Source: Molanna angustata (lineage: Eukaryota; Arthropoda; Insecta; Trichoptera; Molannidae). From it: a stretch of 64,000 nucleotides of DNA. The notes beneath the pieces were generated by a model that saw only the letters and a program-made list of their open reading frames with translations, made no database searches and was not told the DNA's origin. Of the stretch, positions 12,230 through 22,379 are shown in pieces. The translations under genes and the position numbers were made by a program. Position 1 is the first letter of the stretch. The number at the start of each line of letters is the position of its first letter. The stretch covers positions 29,165,078 through 29,229,077 of the forward strand of contig OY754979.1 in assembly GCA_963576475.1 (NCBI GenBank), given 5' to 3'.

Positions 12230-12312
12230 ACATACACTGCGAAATAAGTGACCTCCTGAATTTCGGTGATGCTTTCCGAGGACTTACTTCCTGTATTTGA
12301 AATCCTGTACGC
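12230..12312 (-). pseudogene. Exon-like fragment of the SPRK repeat family
   Basis: The minus strand encodes SPRKASPKFRRSLI, homologous to SPRKRTPQEVRRSLI at about 29.77-29.83 kb and to SPRKTSPKLSQ at about 39.1 kb. Flanking sequence (CACCCTTGTAAAG and AAAGTACATACACTGCGA) is also shared with the 39-kb locus. Function unknown; it seems to be one exon of a mobile or multicopy gene. Confidence 0.5.
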
Positions 12313-12599
12313 CTATCCCCAACGTAGGCATTTGTTATACTGTGTCGGTATTTACCGACACCGGTGAAAATTTAAATTGTATTTTATTCATCTGGATATT
12401 TATTGTGACTGTGGTACATGTAATTCCCTGTGAATTAGTGAGCGAAAAGTAAATAAGTTTATGTGGAATATTATGATGGTGTGAATTATTGTGAATAATA
12501 TTATCACTAAATATCAATTTTCTCTATATACTAGAATCAAGTTTATTTTCTGATATTTCCATGATAAGACCTAATAAATATAAGGAATTATATCCTATA

Positions 12600-12990
12600 T
12601 CTATTGTAAATTGAATATTTGGGATAATCAAATTTAATGCATTAAGAAACGTGTTTAATTGCCGTAAGGTCCTCGTTTTTCTGACTGTAATTTTTCTTTC
12701 TTGGTTATGATTTTTTTGATATTTTGTTTCCAATATAATGTTTTGTAGCTTTGAACAAAAATTTCTTAACAAATGATTACGGCATTGAATTCTTTCTACC
12801 GTGTGATTGGAATATGGTCTTGCTTCCAAAATTTTGTAATATTTAGACTACTGTCACCGTCAGAAATGATTCAACCATAAATATTTTTTTGGGTTGCTTT
12901 AGATTCCATTCCAGTCGATGGCCCAGAATAATTTTTGTAGCACATGTGCTCAGTATCTAATTTTTCTGCATATGCACAAATACAGCAGTA
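12600..12990 (-). pseudogene. Mutator-like transposase domain fragment, copy 2
   Basis: Closely similar to 7920-8290 over the whole block: YCCICAYAEKLDTEHMCYKN, the STGMES motif, SDGDSS, EARPYSN and RIQCRNHLLRNFCSKL. An insertion of a few bases after SDGDSS breaks the frame. Both copies end within the same downstream phrase (NTFLNALNLII), so the two share one truncated ancestor. Confidence 0.6.
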
Positions 12991-12999
12991 TTTTGCGAT

Positions 13000-14850
13000 G
13001 GTAGGGGGTGCATGAGCTTATGTGAAGCTACAAAAAAATTTCACACCACCTTAACATCCACCAGTTCACCCTGTGGTAGTCATGAGACTCAAAGTTTGAA
13101 CATATTAAATCACCTCAGGGAGTGAAGCCATAATGTTTTTTACATATAAAGGCAAAAATTTAATATCAATAAAACATTTAAAATTTAGTGAGGAAATGTT
13201 CTGTCTTTATGTTGTGAGAAGGTTGATATGAGGAAAAAGAACATTTCAAATACAAAATTTAATTCCATTGTATGCTGGACGTTAGGTGTACAGTAAAGCT
13301 ATCAGCAACATTAAAATAATTCATATTGAAAACAGATTCTGATTTCATAACAATTGTATTGTTTTATGTATTTATGTAGTTTTGATAGTTTCGTTTAAGA
13401 AATATTTGAATATGACAAAATATATGGCATTTCTTTCCACAGAAATATTGTGCGAAATTGCAATATTAATATGGACTGCTTTCTTTGGTGCGTAGTATAA
13501 TATACAATGCTAACGAATACGCCAAATGTTTTTCTTTTTCTATTATACATCTAACATTCATTTGGCAGGTATACCTTCTTTCAGATGTATTTTCAAGAAC
13601 GTTACGGATTGGTGTCATCTACCAGGGGTCTTGGGGTATCCAGAATCACCAGCTTCTTGAATTTTATGCCACGAGGCTGGAATGTAAGGCATATCAAACT
13701 TTATGCTATAGATTCTTTTTCTTCCTCTGGTTCCCTCTCAGGAAACCCCGACGTCGGCAATCATTCTGGCGAATCCCACTCTGTCTTGTGCTGCCCGGAA
13801 CATCTGCTCCACAGTTCTGAAGCCCGTCCATTCCCTAATATTACGCAGATTTCCTTAATAAAATATTTGATGCATTATCATCATCGCAAACCATAATATT
13901 CTGTGAATCTTGACCACTAACCTGAGGTAAAGCTATATCAAGATAACTAGTTTTGTTATCAATACTACCAGAATGTTCGTTTTCTAACCAATATTGGCAC
14001 AATCGTTTTATAGATTCTAATCGTTCATAAAATACTGATGATAATTGATAATTTTGAACACTATATTCATTAATTTATATTTTTCATGATTACTCAATTT
14101 CTTTTTTTTTTATCATATTCATGAGCAACACTTTGAACACAAACTTGATTTTGAATAGTAGCCTGATTGTTTAATTGTTGGTTGTAGCATGAAAGAATGT
14201 AAGTCCGTGACCAACGTTCTAAACATAATTCTTTTTCGAAACAAAGTGAATTACAAATTTCTCTATATTTTAAAATATGTCTGCAAGTTAATGGAGTTAC
14301 CAGCAATAAACCTTCCGAGGACTGTAGAAGAGCGTAATAACATCTGTTTGGTGAGATATTTGTATTGAACTCATGAGAGTAAATAATCAAACGTGGAGGC
14401 TTCGACTTTGTGGAAATTCATATTTAATCAATTATTTAAATTAAACACAAAACTTTACTTTGTTTATTTCCACTTGTTTATTTATTTGTTCACAGCATGT
14501 TTCGGGAACGTCCGTTTACACTCATGAGAGTAAATTGTTGGTTAACATGTATGAATGCAAAATCTGTTTTAATGTTTTTGGTACAAGTCTTGAGGTGAAT
14601 CATTAGTGTAGGTACATTTGGGAAGAAATGCTTATGCAAATGTTTGGTATTATTTATGTTTCTATTAACTCTAATTTAATTTAAAACAATAAAAAAGTGT
14701 TTATGAAATCTTCTAAATTAAAATACTTGATAATTACATACTTTAATTGTAGATTCATATTTTCTACTTTATTATTTCTTTTATTAAGGAAAAACACATG
14801 TTATTTAAAGTGAAATATAACACCATAATAATATAACATTGCTGGAAAAA
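13000..14850. other. No identified gene; one unassigned open frame
   Basis: The minus-strand frame 14094-14390 (98 codons) contains TPLTCRHILKYREICNSLC and a tryptophan-arginine motif; it looks protein-like but I cannot name it. A 15-bp direct repeat, CTCATGAGAGTAAAT, borders 14387-14520, which suggests a short retroposed insertion there. Elsewhere I see nothing. Confidence 0.35.
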
Positions 14851-14859
14851 TAGTCTGCT

Positions 14860-15645
14860 GATGTAGAAGGAATACTTTCATGACCTTCGATGCCTTCCAC
14901 TGCTTCTACACCAAGCAGGGCTATCACCCTATCTTCTATATCACTCGGAGGAGTGGCTATATTTATCCCTCCACTCGTTTTTGGCGCTCCATTCTAATTT
15001 TGGAGGCCTTTTTTTTTAGAATTGTGTTTCAGGTCCTTCCACACCTAAAACAAAGTAAATAACTATCAAATTAAACCTTTAATTAAGTTTAAATGGGTTA
15101 GTGATATTGTGGCTAGCATGCTGGATTAGTAATCCAGTGGACGCAAGTTCAGATCCATCTCGACCGATTTTGTTCTATATACCATAACATGTCTTTTAAT
15201 TTGCTTATAGAATAAATGACTCACAATTTCTTATTGACATACAAAATTTCAGGCTTTCTTCTAAATAGGGTTAATACCTCTACAAATTAGCACTGATTCA
15301 ATTTATTTCCTGCCACAACTTTTTATATTTTTCAATAGGTAATATTTTTTTTGTAATCATAATACATTCTCATCCTTATAAATTAATTATATATACAAGG
15401 AATACAAATATTCAATAACTTCAGTATGATACCTGTTGCCATTTGGCAGCTGTCTTCGATGGTCTCGAAGGTTCGGCAATAAAGACGATGGGCCAACTCA
15501 TCCCATGCCCTCTCATTCGACAGACGACCAGCGTAGCTGTTGAATCGTCCACTAATCATTTGCCGATGGTGTTCGATCCATTCCACGACCATGGACGTCT
15601 GCCGAAGTGATGATTTCCTACGATCATGGAGTCCCAAATAATGAC
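14860..15645 (-). pseudogene. Harbinger-type Myb/SANT protein, third copy, broken
   Basis: Exon 1 (about 15645-15430, minus) encodes VEWIEHHRQMISGRFNSYAG and RAWDELAHRLYC, the first part of a SANT domain with its conserved tryptophans. It ends near a CAACAG|GTATCA donor. Exon 2 (about 15045-14870) follows a TTTGTTTTAG acceptor and encodes VWKDLKHNSKKK, then a degraded basic stretch and SDIEDRVIALLGVEAVEG. The layout matches the intact Myb gene at 32.0-33.5 kb but the sequence is divergent, so this is a different Harbinger lineage. A stop in exon 2 and loss of the C-terminal coiled coil show that it is dead. A SINE head lies in the intron. Confidence 0.55.
15109..15172 (+). repeat. tRNA-derived SINE head
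   Basis: Reads CTAGCATGCTGG ... CAAGTTCAGATCC ... CGACCGATTTTG, the same family as 3811-3872 in opposite orientation. The B box is slightly degraded. It sits in the intron of the third Myb-like relic. Confidence 0.55.
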
Positions 15646-15649
15646 TTTT

Positions 15650-15890
15650 GGACCAGTACATCTTCTCTTCTCCTTTACCACACTTTGCACTAAAATGATG
15701 CAGACAAATATTCTCATTTCGCTGACTGTTGTTGGATACCACAAACTTATGAGGCTTGTCGAAGAATGTGGATTAGAACTGATCAACTGCTCAACAAATA
15801 TAGTGGTTTGGTTACCATTTGTTGCATCAGTTCTTCATCCAAAAAGTAGTTGGAAGATTTCATATTCATCTTTACAGTTATTGACTGCTT
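15650..15890 (-). pseudogene. Possible piggyBac-like fragment
   Basis: The minus strand reads SNPHSSTSLISLWYPTTVSE and MRIFVCIILVQSVVKEK. The tryptophan-x-x-T-T/V-x-E-M then F-x-x-I-I pattern resembles the beginning of the piggyBac transposase core. No aspartates of the catalytic triad are included and no TTAA-flanked ends are visible, so this is a weak call. Confidence 0.25.
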
Positions 15891-16169
15891 GAAGAAAGCC
15901 GGATGTTGATGTAAATTCAAAAGGTGGTTGCAATACATCTTTAGAATTTATATCCACCCACTCTTGAGCACTTGTAGGAATGTCTTTTGCTTAACATCTT
16001 GTGGAGTAGAAAAATCCTCACTCATCGCGATCTCGCTTATGAGGTGCTACTATTTTCATATTCACTTTCATTTGACATATATTGGAACACAAAAAAAAGT
16101 TTTTTTATAAAACACAAACTACATAAAAGGTGTATAAAAGCCTCTAAATATAAAAAAAAATATTTCTGA

Positions 16170-16622
16170 TAAAAACATCAAGGAATAGTATGTAGATTAT
16201 TTTTTAATAATACATAAAATAATTATTGAAAATTGAAATTTCTAATAATTATATATTTTTTTGTTAATTATATTGCAAAGGAGTTATGCATACGATTTGT
16301 ATGTTATGGGTCTTGTCTGGTGGTTAAAGGAAAGTTCTCAGCATTTCTTATTTTCTTTATTTCTTAAGAACAGATTATTTTGTAACCTATATCTTATCGT
16401 AGTATAATTATTTGTATTAGCATAATTACTTAATTAAACACAGACTTTTAATAACGGACACGGAACAATGTATAGCAGTAGCTATCTCTTAAATTAGTCG
16501 TTGAATATTGATCAATGTATGGAGATGATACTCTCCATATATAGGTAACAAGTCTAACAAGAGATTAAAAGTGGGAATGTGATAAACAGTACATGTATAA
16601 TATTACTTCCTCTATAATTCTT
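16170..16622. other. No recognisable feature
   Basis: AT-rich flank of the TIR element that starts at 16627; I see no ORF or repeat here. Confidence 0.4.
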
Positions 16623-16626
16623 ATCT

Positions 16627-16657
16627 CGTCACGCCCTAATATTAACGTTGGATCTAC
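16627..16657 (+). repeat. Left terminal inverted repeat of the DUF7869 element
   Basis: Starts CGTCACGCCC and ends GGATCTAC. Differs from the inverted right copy at positions 11, 23 and 24 only. Preceded by ATCT. Confidence 0.85.
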
Positions 16658-17230
16658 AAAATAACAATTTTTCAGTAGAGCAAATTAAAGACATCATATA
16701 TTTTTATTATTTATAGAAATACAGTTTTAAATTTCTGTAAATCATTTCATTATATTATAATGAATAGAATGAAGCTATTATATTTACAAAACAACATTGC
16801 ATGTTTGAATAATTTTGAGAAATTAAAGTTCCGACTTTACTAACTGGAGTATCGTAACACTTAAAATGTCGGATTAACCACATCCGACGTTATGAGTTTA
16901 TTGTATTATTTTTAATAGACATGTCAGATCCAACGTTATTTTTCAATTTAAATACACATAAATTCGTTCAATTTATTTTGTTTGTACTGATTCGGCGTGT
17001 ATGGCGAAAGAAATGAAACTACAATATCACATACGTTGTTTTTATTTAGTAAAATTAATCCAAACAAAATTTGTTATTATAAAAAAAAATTGTAAGAATG
17101 AAATGAACTTTTCATTGTACAGAATATAAAGTAGGTTGATTGATGAGTAGGTTGTTATGAGAAATATGGTTATGGAATGGTGGAAAGAGGAGGAGTGACA
17201 ATGAGAGCAAATTAATAAGTTCAATAGTTT

Positions 17231-19662
17231 CTAATTCAACATTTTGTTAATCAGTATCACATCACTATCATTCATGGATGACATAATGTTGTTCTTGTGA
17301 AGATTCTTATAAAAAGAATGATATTTTTGTGGAATTATCCCTTTTTCACATAAATCTACCAAATCTTTATATTTTTCAGCTGGCAAATGTAAAGGCTTAT
17401 CATAGGCTGGAATTAAAGTATTCTTCTGTGATCTTTCAGCTGAAGTTCGAGTACCTGACCTTTGAACAATTATTGTTTTATAGTCTTCGTCAAAATTATA
17501 TCTATATTTTATTCTATCACAACAGTTTTTCTCTATTCGTACTTCACGTATTCGGCTCCACATTACTTTTTCATTCTATATATTTTCAACCAATTTTTTG
17601 TTACCATCATTGCCTTAAAGTTGAAAAAATCATCCCTTGCCATTTCTCTGACAACATATGGATCGCCAGATATTTTGGCCCACCTAATAAGCATGTTCCA
17701 CTCATCGGGATGATAAATTAGTTTCCGTTCACTTGCTCTTTCAATAACAGAATGAACGCTATCTCCTTCATTCTGCGTATGTCCTTTTTCTAAAAAACTA
17801 TGTTTTATTGAAATATTGAGTGATTTACAAACATACAAATAAAACGTAAATACAATCCTATTTCGATTTTGGCCAGAACAATTGTCTGACCAAAATCGAA
17901 ATTCTTGTACGCCTTTGTTAACATTTTCCTTTATGAAATCATACAGGCAGCTTGACACTTCATTGGCGCCACGACGAGCAGTTGCTTCGTGCCATAGATA
18001 GCAAATGGCATCTTTCGTGCCCATGTTATACACAGTGAAGTTATAATTAGACAACTTTCTCTTGTAATATAAAATGTTTATATCACCGTGAGGGGTAGAA
18101 AGTATTTTTTGAAAATCGAATGTTGCAGCTAAAATTTTCCCTCTAGAAGACTCGATTTCTACTTTATCTGCTAATTTTAGAATCCTGGCCGCTGATTTGT
18201 TTTGCAAATGTGCTTCATATATTTTTTTATCCTCTTCTGTTTCATTGGTTTTATTTGTCTTTATATGACAAATGTCGCAAAGATCTTTTTTCGGCTTAAA
18301 AAACTTTAAAGATTAAAATTGTCGTTAACAATATCTCTATACTGTCTTAAAGATTTTGCCCTATTTGTATGGGTTTCCGCATCAGACCATTCACAGTACA
18401 ATTTGTACATGCGAGCTATGCTTAAACTTTCTTGCAAGTAGAGTCTTTTAGAGTTCTTTCGTAAATAATGGGATTCCACTGGTGCGAAGGAGTTAACATG
18501 ATCGCTAACACTTTTTATCATGTCACCATCTATAACACATTTTTTTTCTCATGGTGACCACGAAGATCACCTTTCAGGTTGCCTCTTCTTCTTCTTTTCC
18601 CTCGCCTTATTCCCATTATTTGGGGTCGGATCTCCTAGTCCGCATGCGCCAGGTTGCTCTCTCCTGTGTTTCTTCATGTGTCACATTCCGCGTCTTCATG
18701 TCGCTGTGAACCGTGGACATCCATGTTGCAGGCGGTCGTCCCGGGCGTCGCTTTTCAGTCTCTATATGCAGAGCCTTATTTACAATGTGGGAGTCATCTC
18801 TCCTGCATATATGCCCATACTACCGCAATCTACCCTCCCTCATCTTTTCGGCTATGGGAGCTACCTTGAAGCTGCCTCGGACGTAGTCGTTCCTGACCTT
18901 GTCCAGTAATGTCACACTGCCGGCCCACCTCAACATTTTCATTTCGGTGACGTGGAGTCTCTGCTCATCCTGCTTTCTAGAAGCCCAGCACTCTGATCCA
19001 TAGAGCAAAGATGATCTCACACAGGTCTTATATACTCTGCCTTTAGTCTGGACTGGCATTCTTCTGTCGCACATTCCCATTGACGTTTTCTGCTTCCAAG
19101 AGCCAAAAAGGTATCAAAGACTTTCTGTCGATGTTCCTCGCCGATTTTATTGGCACATTTAAACCTACACGTAGCCGGGCAAGGATTTTTCAACATTTTT
19201 TCGGGAATTTCTTTTCCCTTTAGAGTGTAATATTTTTTTCCAGCATTTTTAAGTATTTTTTTTTAGTGAGTATCCAATTTTCTTTATGAACAAGTCGTTT
19301 TTCCCTTTATCGATTTTAAACGTCCTTTTTCTGGATACATCACTTGTTGTTGACAATGGCGTATTGTTCGCAGTACTGATATCGATTTCATCGCTAAAAA
19401 TCACATTTTCGTGATTAGCACAAAAAACATTGCTACAATTTTGGCAATTTTCGGATGATGAAGTTACTGGTGTACCAGCTGAGATTATATTATTTTTTAC
19501 AATTTCATACTCATTTAACGTAGATATACTAAAATTCTCATTGATATCTTCTTCATCATCGTTGAATATATCAGGTAGCATGTTTTGTAACTGCAATACT
19601 TCTTTTTCAACAGTATCTGGTATAGGAGAATCAGGATAGCCTTGAAGTAAAAATGACAACAT
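17231..19662 (-). pseudogene. DUF7869-type protein, putative transposase, broken
   Basis: Read from 19662 downwards. The N-terminal part is acidic and serine-rich (to about 19262). Then comes GKKYYTLKGKEIPEKM with CPATCRFKCANKIGEEHRQ, a cysteine-containing start typical of arthropod proteins annotated as DUF7869. An RTE fragment then interrupts the gene. After it: APVESHYLRKNSKRLYL, a KKDLCDIC cysteine pair, the core FWSDNCSGQNRNRIVFTFY, then FLEKGHTQNEGDSVHSVIER, and the C-terminal KYKDLVDLCEKGIIPQKYH. The SDNCxGQN aspartate and the HTxxEGDSVH block look like an RNase H-fold active site, but that is inference. Three single-base frame breaks (near 19265, 18306 and 17563, two of them in A runs) plus the insertion kill this copy. 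An intact relative would be about 650-700 residues. Confidence 0.7.
18540..19083 (-). mobile_element. RTE-type non-LTR retrotransposon 3' fragment
   Basis: The minus strand encodes CDRRMPVQTKGRVYKTCVRS, LLYGSECWASRKQDEQRLHV and EMKMLRWAGSV, then VAPIAEKMREGRLR. This is the tail after the reverse transcriptase fingers in RTE/BovB-like elements (consensus LYGxExW, ExxxLRW, VxxIxxKxxExRLxWxGH). The 5' part is missing as usual for truncated copies. The 3' part towards 18580 is GC-rich untranslated sequence with the common phrase TTATTTGGGGTCGG on the plus strand. It lies inside the DUF7869-type gene; some host coding sequence was lost at the junction and no target duplication is evident. Confidence 0.75.
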
Positions 19663-20395
19663 TATAAGATAGTAATAGTTGACTGGAAACTATACAAACA
19701 TAAATGTACACAATATATAATAATATAAAAAAATTAAGCGTTTTTAAAATTAATTAAATGCTGCATCTTGATATTGGCTCCGATTAGTAACGTCGGCTGT
19801 GCCAGATCCATCTTTTGCAATGAATTACGCTCCGTTTAACAACGACGAATGTGGTAAATATCACAGAAATATTTTGTTGACAATTATTAATATTATTTTA
19901 TGAACAATAAATTAACATTAAAAAAATGAAAAATAATGCTTAATAATATTTAATTTAACAATTCACTTTAATATTCGAATACTATCGTTGGAATTACCTC
20001 TTCCGACGGTACTAACCGGATATATATATATATTAATGCATATTGTGTGAGTATTTACTTCCCATAAAAGATAAAAGCATGGATATTATATTTGTCATAA
20101 CTTGTGGTCAGTGTATATATTTTATATTTTTATTAAAATAATTAGGCTGAAAAAATACAATACACAGATAAAACTGATCGTAGTGGTAGATCTACACACA
20201 GTATACAACGAGTGTCCGAATACTAACGCGGGTTCTTAACAACCGACAATGTTAACTGGACACAGCTTGTAGTTCTGACATTTTTAAAATAAGAAACCTT
20301 CTAAAAAAACACATATCTCAACATTTTTTTTATTGGAATTATACATTTCAATAAATTATGATATATTATGCAAAAAAGTGATTTTCTAAAAAAAT

Positions 20396-20426
20396 GTAGA
20401 TCTGACGTTAATATTTGGGCGTGACG
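20396..20426 (-). repeat. Right terminal inverted repeat of the DUF7869 element
   Basis: Plus strand starts GTAGATCTGACG and ends GGGCGTGACG, followed by ATCT. It is the inverted partner of 16627-16657. Confidence 0.85.
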
Positions 20427-20430
20427 ATCT

Positions 20431-22375
20431 GTTATTGAAATAGTATAGGAATTTTTAGAGATTCATTTATCAACCATTATGAACTTTGAAACGCATGTAT
20501 AAACGCATATTATTGGTTTGAACTTGAAATATTTATTGATATGATAGACAAATAAGCATTGTTTATCGCATACAGGAATGTACTGGTCCATAACATCTCC
20601 CTCCTTTAGAATGAGATAACCCATATCTCATTAACGATTACATTTTTATTTATTAATATTACTCAATTAATTCAATTTATTTTATACAATACAATATTTC
20701 ATATACCTAATAATTCTAATAAATCATTACTAACATAATATACATTGCGACGCAGTGGTTTTGGAGAGCCTGACCTATTACAGGATCCAATTCCACCGCC
20801 ATCGTTCACCAGTAGCTCAGTGATAGAATAACAAAAGTCTCTGCTGCCATAAATAGTGCTTACAATGGCTCTCTCAATGGTTCTATCTCGTCATAAATTT
20901 GAATAAGACCAAATAAGAAATAAAATAATTGAACAAATTAACATTTATTTTAACATTAAATATTTTATAAAATTCAATGGAACTAACTACATGAATGAAA
21001 ATATTTCATTTTAAGAAAATTATGCGTTGAATGAATTAGTCATTAAAAATATTGACTTTAAAAGAATGTAAGTAAAATAAAGAATGTAAAGTATTAAAAA
21101 ATATATAAATCATTAAAAGAATGTAAAACGTTAAAAGAGAATTCTCTTTATATTGGAATTTTATGTAAAATGAACCGAAAAAGTAATTAGGACGAGATTG
21201 ATATTGAGTTTTATACAATTTGAAAATCCACCGATAGACAACCAAAATAAAATTATTCTACCTACGCTTTTTTCACTCTAAATCTTACTAAATATTACAA
21301 TTTTTTAAATTTCAAATAAAGCAAGTGAATGAAATTTAGGATGAGGCAATGTCGTTTTCACTATTCATCTTCTCCTTATACGGTGACCTCTATGCATCAG
21401 AATTCACCCCTCCAGAGATGAATGAAGTATGAATGAATTTTTAATAGTATGTAGTCCATATTGTGGTTCATCAAACAGTGTAGTGATTCATCATGGTGAA
21501 TGGCATCGTCATACAATCAGTGCAACTCTCCAAAGCATTTCCTTCTTGGACAGATTAATATGAAGTTGTTCTTCTCAGAGTTTATTGTTAATTTAATATT
21601 TCCTTAATAAACTCCTGGATCACCTCATTCAACAAGAATAATACACCATTTCAAATATCAAATCAATCTCCCTCTATATAATCCATCAAGTAAATCCTCA
21701 GTTGAAATTCAAATTCATAATCCTCTTTTCACAAGTCATCTTCGATAGAACTTTCCAGAAATTCATCTCATGGTCATTCCCGTCGATAAAAGTTGATATA
21801 AAATCAATATGAGTCGTCTCAAATGTAGGACGTCGAAAACAGTACAATAACGGTACAAAGACAAAACATGTACAAAACTGGTACGAAATGAGTGTGGTAC
21901 GTGAACGAAACCTAATCAAAATGGTTCGGAACGATACAGGACGGGAAAATAGGATTTTCTGACTACAGACTTTCCTATGAAAGGAAACATAACCTTGATT
22001 AGAAATCTATATCAATCCATGATCTGCCACAAATATTACGTGAAATAAATATACTTCGATAGGACTTACCCATTTTCCCGTTAAAATATAGCACTTAAAT
22101 TTACATCGTCAGCCATTTTATATGGGGCTGTGTTTTGTCAATTCACGAAATTTTACCAAAAGGGCTTTTCGGGAAAAATGTCTACTATATTAGATGTCAA
22201 AATGATAAAATGTTGTCAGCGCGCAAAAATAGATTAGTGTGTTAGTTTGACAAAATATGAATTGTTTAATTTTATCTTATTCCTAACCAGGATTTATAAC
22301 GTAACATGACAACATATTTCATTTAGTTATTTTTTTTTTCATTTCTTATTACACACACAAAATAACTAAGCAATA
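20431..22375. other. No gene; possible 3' untranslated or LTR region of the errantivirus-like relic
   Basis: AT-rich sequence downstream, on the minus strand, of the env-like C-terminus that stops near 22380. A purine run lies near 22326-22345 on the minus strand, where a polypurine tract would be expected. I cannot define LTR borders because no second copy is visible. Confidence 0.3.
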
Positions 22376-22379
22376 TTAT

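Larger units (their letters stand above)
16627..20426 (-). mobile_element. TIR element with 4-bp target duplication carrying a DUF7869-type gene
   Basis: A 3800-bp unit bounded by 31-bp inverted repeats that match at 28 of 31 positions by my alignment, both starting CGTCACGCCC. ATCT stands immediately outside both ends (16623-16626 and 20427-20430), the expected footprint of cut-and-paste insertion. Inside is one minus-strand gene of about 2.4 kb and variants of a motif like CCGACGTTA / TAACGTTGG scattered within about 500 bp of each end. The only other recognisable content is an RTE-type fragment that interrupts the gene. This makes the DUF7869-type protein the obvious transposase candidate. 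Four-bp target duplications are described for the Sola superfamily; whether this element falls there I cannot tell from sequence reading alone. Confidence 0.8.
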
